From assembly GCA_963767285.1 (NCBI GenBank), contig CAVYDJ010000002.1, positions 806,001-870,000 on the forward strand: 64,000 nt of DNA. The letters run 5' to 3'. This document shows, piece after piece, positions 16,409-25,115 of the stretch. How positions within the stretch are numbered: the first letter of the stretch is position 1; every line of letters begins with the position of its first letter. The translations under genes and the position numbers were made by a program. The notes below the pieces were generated by a model. It had not been told where the DNA came from, made no database searches, and saw nothing but the letters and a program-made list of their open reading frames with translations. The stretch comes from WHSW01 sp963767285 (GTDB taxonomy: Bacteria; Actinomycetota; Thermoleophilia; Solirubrobacterales; 70-9).

Positions 16409-17521
16409 TCACGCTTCGGCGTCCAGCTGCTCGCGGGAGAGGTCGTCCAGAAGGTGGCGGAGCTCGGGCTCGCCCTCGTCCTCGACGATGCAGATCGTCC
16501 CCGGCCAGTATGGGCTGACCGCCGCCGACGCGCCCAGCAGGGACGGCGAGTGGACCCAGCTGCCCGTGTTCCACAGCTTTGTCTCGTGCTTGACCACGGG
16601 CCCGCCGCGACGGTGCGTGTGGCCGAAGACGACGTGCTCGGCGTCGATTCGCAGCGCGTCGACCGTGTCGCCCATCGCCTCGAAGCCGGCGCGGCCGATG
16701 GCGCCCGCCGAGAGGTCGGACCGCACCGGGCCGAGGCCCAGCCGGTTCGCGACCCCGACCGCACCGGGGATCGCGACCGAGCCGACCAGCCAGCTGCGCA
16801 CCTTGGCCGAGCGCGAGTCGCCGCCGCCGAGCATCTGCCAGATCCGGATCGACGGCGAGGCGGCGCTGCGGCCCTCGCTCGGAGTCGCTTGGGCGAGGGC
16901 GAACAGGAAGGCATAGACCGGCGTCTGCACGCGCTCGTACTCGTCGATCTCGACCGGCTCACGTTCCTGTGGTGGGACCAATGGGTCGGGGCCGGTGCTG
17001 GGGGGCATTCCCAGGACGCGCTCGACCAACCCGACGCCGAGCCGCTCGACGGTCGGCACTGTCAGGTGGCGGTCCAGGTAGTGGCCGTGAAGTGCGTAGA
17101 CGTCGTCGCGGATCCAGAGCCCCGGGTACGCGAAGCGGACCGTCGCCGGCGCCGCCTGGCGGCACAGCGCCTCGAAGGCGCGCCCTTCCGGCTCGCCGGC
17201 CTGCTCGAGGCCGAGCGACGGCGCGCCCTCGAGCAGCCGCCGCTCGAGCCAGGGTTCGATCAGGTGGTGGTCGTGGTTGCCGGGGACCACGATCACCTCG
17301 CCGTCCGCCATCGCTTCGCCGAGCGCGGCGATCACCGGGGCCGCTGTCTCCAGGACCCACGGCAGCGGCCGGTCGCGTAGCTCGAGCACGTCACCCAGCA
17401 GCACGAGGCGGTCGACGCCCGCGAGCGCCTCGGCCAGCCGGTCCCGGAACTCGCCGCGGCGCAACAGGTCGGCGCCGCTGCCGAGACCCAGGTGGAGGTC
17501 GGAGACGATCGCTGTGGTCAC
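16409..17521 (-). CDS. Calcineurin-like metallophosphoesterase
   Basis: 370 residues. All five metal-site motifs are present in order: SDLHLG (residues 7-12), LLGDVLEL, VPGNHDHH, ALHGHYLD and FGHTHR near 310. A helical insertion of about 120 residues separates the fourth and fifth motifs, which makes it longer than minimal UDP-2,3-diacylglucosamine hydrolase-like members. The enzyme should hydrolyse a phosphomonoester or phosphodiester with two metal ions; the substrate is unknown. The start is GTG at 17521. It is divergent from the RDD protein gene. Confidence 0.9.
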   Translation of the reverse strand: MTTAIVSDLHLGLGSGADLLRRGEFRDRLAEALAGVDRLVLLGDVLELRDRPLPWVLETAAPVIAALGEAMADGEVIVVPGNHDHHLIEPWLERRLLEGAPSLGLEQAGEPEGRAFEALCRQAAPATVRFAYPGLWIRDDVYALHGHYLDRHLTVPTVERLGVGLVERVLGMPPSTGPDPLVPPQEREPVEIDEYERVQTPVYAFLFALAQATPSEGRSAASPSIRIWQMLGGGDSRSAKVRSWLVGSVAIPGAVGVANRLGLGPVRSDLSAGAIGRAGFEAMGDTVDALRIDAEHVVFGHTHRRGGPVVKHETKLWNTGSWVHSPSLLGASAAVSPYWPGTICIVEDEGEPELRHLLDDLSREQLDAEA

Positions 17522-17570
17522 GCTCGCAATCGTCGCACTCGCGTCGGCTCAACCTGCGACGATCGCGCGC

Positions 17571-18521
17571 ATGTCCTCGCCCCGGCAACCACCCGCCCGC
17601 CGCCCGCCGCTGCCCGCGCGACTGATCGGCGCGGGCGCTCGCGCCGGGGAACGGGTTGCCGCGGCAACGGGGCTGGACACCGCGGTCGAGAGCGCGACCG
17701 AGGAGGCGATCGTCCGGGCGCTCGAGAGCCCGGCCGTCGAGCGGGCGATCCTGCGGGTGCTCGAATCGGAGGCCGCGCAGGAATCACTGGAGCGCACCCT
17801 CTCCAGCCCGGCGGTCGAGCGCGCCGCTGCCAGGGCGCTCGACTCCGAGGTCGTCAACCAAGCCTGGGACCGGCTCCTTGCCTCGGAGGAGGTCCAGAAG
17901 CTGGTCGAGCGGATCGCCGAGGCGCCGGAGGTTCGCGCGGCGATCGCCTCCCAGGGAGCCGGCCTCGTCTCCGATCTCGGGCGCCAGGTTCGCCGCATCG
18001 CGGACCGCTTCGACAGCGGCCTGGAGCGCTTCGTGCGGCGGGTGATCGGCAAGCCGCGGACCGCGCCGACCGACTCGGTCGGGCTGGTGACCCGCGGAAT
18101 CGCCTTCGCGATCGACGGAGCGCTCCTCAACGGCGCCTTCCTGCTCGCCGCGGCCGTGGTCAGCGCCCTGTTCGGTGGCGAGGGTCTCTCGACCGCGGGC
18201 TGGGTGGTCGGCGCCGCCGCGTGGGTGTTCTTCGGGGGCCTCTACCTGTTCACGTTCTGGTCGCTGGCCGGCCAGACGCCCGGGATGCGCTTCCTGTCGA
18301 TCCGGATCGAGCATCAGGGCTCGCACGTCCTCGGCCCGCGCGTCGCCCGCCGCCGGCTCGTCGGCCTGGTTCTGGCCCTGATCCCGTTCGGCCTCGGGTT
18401 GCTCGGGGTCGTCACCCGCGACAACCAGCGCGGCTTCCAGGACCGACATGCGGACACCGACGTCGTCCGCGTCGAACCGGCCGTGGCGCCCTGGTCGCAG
18501 CCGGCCGCCACGCCCGACTAG
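17571..18521 (+). CDS. RDD domain membrane protein
   Basis: 316 residues. The first 165 residues are hydrophilic and helical, with internally similar units around the phrases ESPAVERAI, SSPAVERAA, ASEEVQKLV and AEAPEVRAA. From about 166 comes an RDD domain with the R in LVTRGIAFAIDGAL, two long hydrophobic segments and the final DRHADTDVVRV. RDD proteins are integral membrane proteins, some proposed as Na+/H+ antiporters, but the function is mostly unknown. The repeat-like N-terminal region is an addition to the usual RDD layout. Start ATG 17571. Confidence 0.85.
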   Translation: MSSPRQPPARRPPLPARLIGAGARAGERVAAATGLDTAVESATEEAIVRALESPAVERAILRVLESEAAQESLERTLSSPAVERAAARALDSEVVNQAWDRLLASEEVQKLVERIAEAPEVRAAIASQGAGLVSDLGRQVRRIADRFDSGLERFVRRVIGKPRTAPTDSVGLVTRGIAFAIDGALLNGAFLLAAAVVSALFGGEGLSTAGWVVGAAAWVFFGGLYLFTFWSLAGQTPGMRFLSIRIEHQGSHVLGPRVARRRLVGLVLALIPFGLGLLGVVTRDNQRGFQDRHADTDVVRVEPAVAPWSQPAATPD

Positions 18522-18531
18522 CGTCGCCGGC

Positions 18532-18741
18532 ATGAGCGAGTAACCGCCGCCACCCACGCGCTGGCGGTGCGGCAAGCCATAGCAGCGGGGCGAGCAGGGC
18601 AACGGCGATCTGCGGGCGATCAGCGCCGCGGCGGCGATTCGCTCGGAGGTACCCGCTCTGATTCGCGGCCCGGCCGAAGAGCACGTCGGCTGGGACATCC
18701 CCCGCCAGCGGCTCCCGGACCCCGATCCGCCCAGGGAATAG
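18532..18741 (+). pseudogene. Possible decayed short gene
   Basis: One frame starts ATG-AGC-GAG and meets a TAA at 18541 and a TAG at 18580, then stays open to a TAG at 18739. Its last 46 codons have strong codon bias and protein-like composition (for example VPALIRGPAEEHVGWDIPRQ). No product is recognised. It fills the 229-nt gap between the RDD and fusion genes. The reading could be chance in a GC-rich genome. Confidence 0.25.
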
Positions 18742-18744
18742 ACT
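18739..18744 (+). promoter_or_regulatory. Candidate -10 element (TAGACT) of the fusion gene
   Basis: TAGACT ends 6 nt before the ATG at 18751, so transcription would start at or next to the start codon. The first three bases are also the stop of the possible pseudogene upstream, so coincidence is possible. Confidence 0.4.
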
Positions 18745-18750
18745 CGCGCC

Positions 18751-21700
18751 ATGTCAGGTGCGACCAGCACCGAGGAAGCGATAAACGGGGGAATCCCGGT
18801 CGAGAACCCGGCTACGGGTGAAACGATCGCGACCGTTCCCGAGCTCACCGGCGACCAGGTCCGCGAGATGGTGGCCGCCGCGCGCGCCGCCCAGCCGGGG
18901 TGGGAGGAGCTCGGATTCGAGGGCCGGGCAGAGGTTCTGCTCGCGGCCCGCCGCTGGATGGTCGCCAACGCCGAGCGGGTGATCGGCACGATCGTCGGCG
19001 AGACGGGACGGCCCGCGGACGAGACCCAGTTCGCCGAGCTCTCCTACGGCCTGTCGGCGCTCGAGTTCTGGGCCAAAAAGGCCCCGGAGTACCTGGCCGA
19101 CGAGGACATCGAGTCGGCGTCCCCGTTCGTGCGCGGGAGGCGGATGGTCGTCCGCTACGCCCCCCTCGGGGTGGTCGGCGTGATCGGGCCCTGGAACTAC
19201 CCACTCAACAACTCGTTCGGCGACTGCATCCCGGCGCTGGCCGCCGGCAACTCGGTGATCATGAAGCCGTCGGAGATCACTCCGCTGACCTCGCTGCTGA
19301 TGGCGGAGATGCTGGCCGAGTCCGGCATCCCCGACGACGTGTTCCAGGTCGCCACCGGCCGGGGCGAGACCGGCGCGGCGCTGATCGACGAGGTCGACTT
19401 CGTGATGTTCACCGGCTCGGTGCGGACCGGCAAGAAGGTGATGGCCCAGGCCGCCCAGACGCTGACCCCGGTCAGCCTCGAGCTCGGCGGCAAGGACCCG
19501 ATGATCGTGCTCGCCGACGCCGACCTCGAGCGCGCGACCAACGCCGCGATCTCGTACGGGCTCAACAACTCGGGGCAGGTCTGCATCTCGGTCGAGCGGA
19601 TCTACGTCGAGGAGCAGGTCCACGACGAGTTCGTCGACAAGCTCACCGAGAAGGTCCGGGGCCTGCGCCAGGGCCCCCCGGGTGAGCCGGGCACGATCGA
19701 CATCGGCGCGATCATCTTCCCGCCCCAGATGGAGGTGATCGAAGAGCACGTCCGCGACGCGGTCGCCAAGGGCGCCACGGTCGTCACCGGCGGCGAGCCC
19801 GCCGCCGGGCCCGGGCGCTTCTACCCGCCGACGATCCTCACGGGCGTCGACCACTCGATGAGCTGCATGGTCGAGGAGACGTTCGGCCCGACCCTGCCGG
19901 TGATGAAGGTCGCCGACGCCGAACGCGCGATCGAGCTGGCCAACGAAGGCCCGTACGGCCTGCAGGCCTCGGTCTGGACCCGCGACGAGCTGCGCGGGGA
20001 GGAGGTCGCCCGGCAGGTCGAGGCGGGCACGGTGATGGTCAACGACGCGCAGGTCAACTACGCCGCGCTCGAGCTGCCGATGGGCGGCTGGAAGGAGTCC
20101 GGCCTCGGCTCGCGCCACGGCAAGGACGGGATCCGCAAGTACACCCGCCGCCAGTCGCTGATGGTCGTGCCCGGCTACGCGCCGTCGCGCGACGCCCACC
20201 ACTTCCCCTACAGCGCGCAGGCGAGCCAGGCGATGGGGGAGGCGTTCGCGGCGCTCGCGACCAGCGACATCCTCGACGACGCCCAGCGGGCGACGCTGAT
20301 CGCGCTCTGCGACACCTTCATCCCGTCGCTGGCGCCGCCCGATGGCGAGCCGGATCCGCACGGCTTCTGGGCCCGCGCCGCATCCCACGCCGCGGTCCCG
20401 GAGGGCGTCGAGATCGCGCTCTTCCAGGCCGAGTTGCCGGACGAGCAGATCGAGGGCCTGCGGCAGCTGCTCGACTCGCTGGCCGAGAGCGGGATGGCGA
20501 TGGCGACCCCGGCCGAGCTGCGCGAGGAGATCGTGCTCGGCTTCTGCGACCAGAGCCCCGAGGCGCTGGCCGGGATCTCGACCCTGCGCGGCATCGCCGG
20601 CAGCCTCTTCTACGCGCTCCCCGACCTCGGCACCGGCCGCAACGTCAACTGGGACGCGATCGGCTATCCGGGCCCGATCATGCCGCCTCCCGACCGCCCG
20701 CGGCCACTGGAGATGCACCGGCCCGAGGGCGCCGAGGAGGTGATCGAGGCCGATGTCTGCATCGTCGGCTCCGGCGCCGGCGGCGGGGTGATCGCCGGTG
20801 AGCTCGCGGGCGCAGGCAAGTCGGTGGTCGTGCTGGAGATGGGCGGCTACCACGACGACCGCGACTTCGACGGGCTCGAGCTCTCCGCCTACCAGCGGCT
20901 GTTCCTGAACGGCGGGCCGTTCCCGACCGAGGAGGGCCAGGTCGGGCTGGTCGCCGGGACCGGCGTCGGGGGCGGGACGGTGATCAACTGGACCAACTGC
21001 CTGCGCACCCACGACTGGGTGCGCGAGGAGTGGGCAACGGAGCACGGGCTCGAGGGTCTCGACCAGCCCGAGTACGACGCCCATATGGACGCGGTCTGGG
21101 ACCGCCTGGGCGTGAACGCAGATTGCTCCGACCTCTCGGGGCCCCATCGCCGCCTACAAGAAGCCTGCGAGGTGCTCGGCTACGACTTCCGCAAGATCAC
21201 CCGCAACACCGACCCCGAGCTCTACGACCCGGAGTCGGCGGCGTACATGGGCTTCGGCGACCAGTCCGGCTCGAAGAACTCCACCGCGAAGACGTACCTG
21301 CTCGATGCTCAGCGGGCCGGCGCGAAGATCATCTCCGACTGCCGCGCCGAGCGAATCATGGTCGAGGACGGGCGGGCGGCCGGGGTCGAGGCGATCTACA
21401 CCGATCCCGAGCCGTCGAACGGCGCTACGGGCACCCGCGTGGTGGTCCGGGCGCCCGTCGTCGTGGTCGCCTGCGGATCGCTCGAGTCCCCCGCGCTGCT
21501 GCTGCGCTCGTCGATCGGCGGCCCCGCGACCGGCGACTACCTGCGCCTGCATCCGACCGCGGCCATCACCGCGTTCTACTCCGAGCCTCAGAACTGGGTC
21601 TGGGGGCCGCCGCAGGCGGCGCTCTCCCACGAGTTCGCGAACCTCGGCGACGGCCACGGCTTCCTGTTCGAGGCCGCCCAGTCGACCACCGGTTTGACCG

Positions 21701-22242
21701 CCGGCGCGATCCCGTGGCGCTCGGGTCGCGAGCACAAGGAGATCATGAGCCGCTGGGACCACGCGGCGCCGCTGATCAGCCTGCTGCGCGAGCGGGGCCA
21801 CGGCCGGGTGGTGATCGACGGGGACGGCAACTCGGTCCCCCAGTACCCGGTCACCAACGAGCTCGACATCCGCGACATACGCGCCGGGGTCGAGCAGCTG
21901 GTCAGGATCCACGAGGCCGCCGGGGCCGAGGAGATCATCGGCAGCCACCGCAAGGCCGCCGACTGGCGGCGCGGTGACGACCTCGAAGCGTTCATCGCCG
22001 ATCTCAACTCGCACCCGATCGCACCGCGCGACTTCCTGCTCTTCTCCGCCCACCAGATGGGCACGTGCCGGATGGGGGCCGACCCGCAGACGTCGGTCGC
22101 CAACCCGTGGGGAGAGCTGCATGACACGCCCGGGGTCTGGATCGGCGACGCGAGCGCCTTCCCGAGCGCCTCTGGGACGAACCCGATGCTGACGATCATG
22201 GCCCTGGCGCGGCGCACCGCGCACGCGATCGCCGCGGCGTGA
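18751..22242 (+). CDS. Aldehyde dehydrogenase / GMC fatty-alcohol oxidase fusion
   Basis: 1163 residues in one uninterrupted frame. Residues 1-485 are a full aldehyde dehydrogenase with GPWNYPLNNS (N149), LELGGKDP (E244) and the nucleophile C278 in NSGQVCIS. Residues 500-640 resemble the N-terminal domain of long-chain alcohol oxidases (ALCDTFIPSLAPP). From 666 follows a GMC FAD domain with VCIVGSGAGGG and the C-terminal HQMGTCRMG (H1101) and SGTNPMLT (N1144). The second half should oxidise an alcohol to the aldehyde and the first half take it to the acid with NAD(P)+. Each half is of normal length with all catalytic residues. The stop overlaps the next gene by 4 nt. Confidence 0.93.
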   Translation: MSGATSTEEAINGGIPVENPATGETIATVPELTGDQVREMVAAARAAQPGWEELGFEGRAEVLLAARRWMVANAERVIGTIVGETGRPADETQFAELSYGLSALEFWAKKAPEYLADEDIESASPFVRGRRMVVRYAPLGVVGVIGPWNYPLNNSFGDCIPALAAGNSVIMKPSEITPLTSLLMAEMLAESGIPDDVFQVATGRGETGAALIDEVDFVMFTGSVRTGKKVMAQAAQTLTPVSLELGGKDPMIVLADADLERATNAAISYGLNNSGQVCISVERIYVEEQVHDEFVDKLTEKVRGLRQGPPGEPGTIDIGAIIFPPQMEVIEEHVRDAVAKGATVVTGGEPAAGPGRFYPPTILTGVDHSMSCMVEETFGPTLPVMKVADAERAIELANEGPYGLQASVWTRDELRGEEVARQVEAGTVMVNDAQVNYAALELPMGGWKESGLGSRHGKDGIRKYTRRQSLMVVPGYAPSRDAHHFPYSAQASQAMGEAFAALATSDILDDAQRATLIALCDTFIPSLAPPDGEPDPHGFWARAASHAAVPEGVEIALFQAELPDEQIEGLRQLLDSLAESGMAMATPAELREEIVLGFCDQSPEALAGISTLRGIAGSLFYALPDLGTGRNVNWDAIGYPGPIMPPPDRPRPLEMHRPEGAEEVIEADVCIVGSGAGGGVIAGELAGAGKSVVVLEMGGYHDDRDFDGLELSAYQRLFLNGGPFPTEEGQVGLVAGTGVGGGTVINWTNCLRTHDWVREEWATEHGLEGLDQPEYDAHMDAVWDRLGVNADCSDLSGPHRRLQEACEVLGYDFRKITRNTDPELYDPESAAYMGFGDQSGSKNSTAKTYLLDAQRAGAKIISDCRAERIMVEDGRAAGVEAIYTDPEPSNGATGTRVVVRAPVVVVACGSLESPALLLRSSIGGPATGDYLRLHPTAAITAFYSEPQNWVWGPPQAALSHEFANLGDGHGFLFEAAQSTTGLTAGAIPWRSGREHKEIMSRWDHAAPLISLLRERGHGRVVIDGDGNSVPQYPVTNELDIRDIRAGVEQLVRIHEAAGAEEIIGSHRKAADWRRGDDLEAFIADLNSHPIAPRDFLLFSAHQMGTCRMGADPQTSVANPWGELHDTPGVWIGDASAFPSASGTNPMLTIMALARRTAHAIAAA

Positions 22243-23258
22243 GCTCCGACGCCGGCCTGACCGTCGCGGTCACCGGCCCGACCGGTGACATCGGCCGGAC
22301 CGCCGTCCGCGTGCTGGAGGACCGCCCGGAGGTCGGGCGGATCATCGGCATGGCGCGCCGCGCCTTCGACCCCGCCGAGCACGGCTGGATGCGGACCGAG
22401 TATCGGCAGGGCGACATCCTCGACCGCGCCTCGGTCGACGACCTCGTCGCCGAGGCGGACGTCGTGGTCCACCTCGCGTTCATCATCTTCGGCGACCACG
22501 AGGAGGCCCACCGGGTCAACCTGGAGGGGTCGCGCAACGTGTTCGAGGCGACGGCGGCGAGCGGCGCGAAGCGGCTGGTCTACACGTCCTCGGTCGCCGC
22601 CTACGGCTTCGAGGGCGCCGACCGCGGCTGGCTGACGGAGGACATGCCGGCCTCCGGGTCCGACAACTTCTATTACTCAGCCCACAAGGCGGAGCTCGAG
22701 GCGGTGTTGGCCGAATCGCTGGGCGGATCGGAGACCGACGCCTACGTGTTCAGGCCCTCGGTCGTCGCCGGCGCGGACGCGCCGACCCTCGTCACGATGC
22801 TGACCACCGGCAACCGCCTCACCGCGGCGCTGGCGCCGCTGCGACGGGGGCTGGAGCGGCTGCCCGTGGTCAAGCCGGTGATCCCGGACACCGGGGTTCC
22901 GTTTCAGCTCGTCCACACCGAGGACGTCGCGGCGGCGATCGCCGCCGCGGTGGCGGGGGAGGGGGAACCGGGCGTGTACAACCTCGCGGCGCCCGACGAG
23001 ATCACGACCGCCGACCTGGCGCGCGAGCTCGGCTGGGGAACCGTTCCCGTCCCGAAGGCGGCGATCGCCGCGGTGGCGGCCGCGATCGAGCGCGCCCCGC
23101 TGACCCCCGCGATCGCCGAGTGGATCAACGCCTTTCGGACGCCGGTGCTGATGGACACCTCGAAGGCCGCCGGCGAGCTCGGGATCGGCGAGTTCCGCTC
23201 GGGCGCCGAGACTCTGAGCGAAACGATCTCCGGGGCGCGGGAGCGCGGCCTGCTTTGA
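22239..23258 (+). CDS. NAD-dependent epimerase/dehydratase
   Basis: 339 residues from a GTG in a GTGA overlap with the fusion gene. It is an extended SDR: cofactor motif GPTGDIG at about residues 13-19, the strand VVVHLAFIIFG, catalytic YYSAHK (YxxxK) and a preceding YTSSVAAYG with the Ser. The C-terminal half varies, as expected for substrate binding. Similar sequences act on nucleotide sugars, steroids or other hydroxy compounds. The tight coupling to the alcohol/aldehyde oxidising fusion favours a lipid-type alcohol, such as a 3-beta-hydroxysteroid dehydrogenase-like role, but this is inference. Confidence 0.88.
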   Translation: MSSDAGLTVAVTGPTGDIGRTAVRVLEDRPEVGRIIGMARRAFDPAEHGWMRTEYRQGDILDRASVDDLVAEADVVVHLAFIIFGDHEEAHRVNLEGSRNVFEATAASGAKRLVYTSSVAAYGFEGADRGWLTEDMPASGSDNFYYSAHKAELEAVLAESLGGSETDAYVFRPSVVAGADAPTLVTMLTTGNRLTAALAPLRRGLERLPVVKPVIPDTGVPFQLVHTEDVAAAIAAAVAGEGEPGVYNLAAPDEITTADLARELGWGTVPVPKAAIAAVAAAIERAPLTPAIAEWINAFRTPVLMDTSKAAGELGIGEFRSGAETLSETISGARERGLL

Positions 23259-23266
23259 GCTCGCGA

Positions 23267-23272
23267 TAGGTT
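23267..23272 (+). promoter_or_regulatory. Candidate -10 element (TAGGTT) of the dehalogenase-like gene
   Basis: TAGGTT ends 10 nt before the ATG at 23283 in the short gap after the epimerase gene, allowing separate initiation with almost no leader. The upstream stop is TGA, so the TAG is not a stop codon here. Confidence 0.4.
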
Positions 23273-23282
23273 GCGAAGGGGC

Positions 23283-24158
23283 ATGGACGTCTTCCGCACC
23301 CCCGACGAGCGCTTCGAGAACCTCCCCGGCTTCGACTTCGAGCCGAACTACCGCGAGGTCGACGGCCTGCGGCTCGCGCACATCGACGAGGGCGACGGCG
23401 CCCCGGTCATCTTCTTTCACGGCGAGCCGACCTGGTCGTATCTGTGGCGGAAGGTGATCCCGCCGGTCCGCGACGCGGGCTTTCGCTGCATCGCTCCCGA
23501 CTACGCCGGCTTCGGGCGGTCCGACAAGCCCACCGACTTCGATTGGTACTCCTACGACCGCCACACCGAGCTCACGGCCACGATGCTCGAGGACCTCGAT
23601 CTGCACGACGCCACCGCCGTCGTGCACGACTGGGGCGGGCCGATCGGATTGCGCCTTGCGGTCGAGCACCCCGACCGGATCTCGCGCATGGTGATCATGG
23701 ACACCGGCCTGTTCACCGGCGAACAGCCGATGTCCGACGCGTGGAAGACGTTCCGCGACTTCGTCGAGCGGACCGAGGACCTGCCCGTCGGCTTCCTCGT
23801 CAAGGGGGCCGTCGCCCGGGACATGCCCGACGAGGTCCAGGCCGCCTACGAGGCGCCGTATCCCACCGCGGAGTCGAAGGCCGGCACCCGCGCCTTCCCG
23901 CTGATGCTGCCGACGAACCCTGAGATGCCGGGCGCCGCGGCCGGCAAGCGGACGCTCGAGGCGCTGCGAACCGACGAGCGCCCGAAGCTCCACCTGTGGG
24001 CCGACTCCGACCCGATCATCCCGTTCAAGGTCGGCGAACGGTTCGCGGCGGCGATCAACGCGGATCCGCCGGAGAAGATCGAGAACGCCTCGCACTTCCT
24101 GCAGGAGGACGCCGGCGAGCAGATCGGCGAGCGGATCGCGACCTGGCTCAGCTCCTGA
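23283..24158 (+). CDS. Haloalkane dehalogenase-like alpha/beta hydrolase
   Basis: 291 residues. The phrases HGEPTWSYLWRKV (46-58) and VVHDWGGPIGL (114-124) match subfamily I haloalkane dehalogenases such as DhlA: the nucleophile is Asp (D116), not Ser, followed by W117. The acid is probably in LWADSDPIIP and the base His in ENASHFLQ. DhlA has Gln where this protein has H115. The activity would be hydrolysis of a carbon-halogen bond; some relatives act on other substrates. Length fits the family. The stop overlaps the convergent HTH-nuclease gene by 11 nt. Confidence 0.85.
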   Translation: MDVFRTPDERFENLPGFDFEPNYREVDGLRLAHIDEGDGAPVIFFHGEPTWSYLWRKVIPPVRDAGFRCIAPDYAGFGRSDKPTDFDWYSYDRHTELTATMLEDLDLHDATAVVHDWGGPIGLRLAVEHPDRISRMVIMDTGLFTGEQPMSDAWKTFRDFVERTEDLPVGFLVKGAVARDMPDEVQAAYEAPYPTAESKAGTRAFPLMLPTNPEMPGAAAGKRTLEALRTDERPKLHLWADSDPIIPFKVGERFAAAINADPPEKIENASHFLQEDAGEQIGERIATWLSS

Positions 24159-25056
24159 GCGCGGCGCGAAGGTCCGCGAGGACCGCCTCGGACTGCCGGG
24201 TGACCTGGCGCCATGTGTAGCGGCGCACCTCGAACCCGGCGCGCCGCAGGACGAGATCACGGTGGCGGTCGCGTTCGACTGCTGCGCCCTGCCCGTGGGC
24301 GAGGGTGCTGTCGAGCTCGACGATGACGCGCCCGGCGCGCCAGACGCAGTCCACCTTGAAGCCCCCGACGTAGACGTTGACCTCGGGGATCGGGATCCCG
24401 GCTTCCTGGCAGAGGTTCAGGAACTTCACCTCGACGCCTTCGTTAGCGCGGGCGAGCTCCGGCAGGTGGGCAAGTAGGGCGGCCCGGAGGGGTTTCGAGC
24501 CGGCGCGGCCGCGGCCCAGCTCGTGTTGGATCGCGGCCGGGTCGAGCAGGTTGAGGAAGTCCGCTTCGGCGAGCGTGCGGCGGAGGGCGTCGAACTCGAG
24601 CGTCGTGGCGAGGTCGAGGAGGGTGCGCGGGACGGTGGTGACGGGGTACCCGTTGTGGTGGACGACCGTGATCTCGGCTCGGTGAACCCGGACGCCGTCG
24701 ATCGATCGGCGGTCGCGAGGGGTCGTTACGTGGATGAGGTTGGGCTGGGTAGGGAGGAGCTTCCAGACGTACGCGGCGGTCTGGTGGGAGAGCGCGGCGC
24801 CCGGGCCGGCGTAGAGCAGCGCCGCGATGAGGCGTCCGCGGATCCCGATCGCGGTGTGGCCGACGGCGTACACGGCTGGGTGGAAACGGTGGATGCGGCC
24901 GCCGCGATCCCACCGCGAGATCGTCGTCCGGTCGACCCCGCAATCACGTAGCTGCCGGTTTCCGATGACGCCGCCCTGGTGCTTGGCCACCCGCGCAACC
25001 CGAATCAATCGGTTTGACTCCCGCATAGCGGTGCTGAGACCGATTGATACGCCCAT
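24148..25056 (-). CDS. HTH (AbiEi-like) and DUF559 nuclease-fold protein
   Basis: 302 residues from ATG 25056, which has AAGG 9 nt upstream; ATG 25026 is an alternative. The N-terminal 60 residues form a winged-HTH-like unit with GNRQLRDCGVDRTTISRWDRGGRIHRFHPAVYAVG, as in AbiEi-type proteins. The C-terminal part has the PD-(D/E)xK-like DUF559 pattern: VDCVWRAGRVIVELDS, then H, RDRHRDLVLRRAGFEVRRYTW. DUF559 resembles very-short-patch-repair endonucleases. The role is unknown; no partner antitoxin gene is adjacent. Such proteins occur as stand-alone genes in many actinobacteria. Confidence 0.82.
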   Translation of the reverse strand: MGVSIGLSTAMRESNRLIRVARVAKHQGGVIGNRQLRDCGVDRTTISRWDRGGRIHRFHPAVYAVGHTAIGIRGRLIAALLYAGPGAALSHQTAAYVWKLLPTQPNLIHVTTPRDRRSIDGVRVHRAEITVVHHNGYPVTTVPRTLLDLATTLEFDALRRTLAEADFLNLLDPAAIQHELGRGRAGSKPLRAALLAHLPELARANEGVEVKFLNLCQEAGIPIPEVNVYVGGFKVDCVWRAGRVIVELDSTLAHGQGAAVERDRHRDLVLRRAGFEVRRYTWRQVTRQSEAVLADLRAALRS

Positions 25057-25115
25057 GCCGGCCAGCCTTATTGACGTGCGCGCATACGGGGTGCGCGTAC
25101 GCAACGAAGGTGTGC

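Noticed and set aside
18754..21147. A 797-codon antisense frame opposite the dehydrogenase/oxidase fusion
   Set aside because: The composition is that of a mirror frame, and no motifs are seen. The plus strand carries two complete enzyme domains.
24148..25056. HTH-DUF559 protein as a transposase or a phage gene
   Set aside because: There are no terminal repeats, target duplications or neighbouring mobile genes. The pattern fits a chromosomal nuclease-fold protein.
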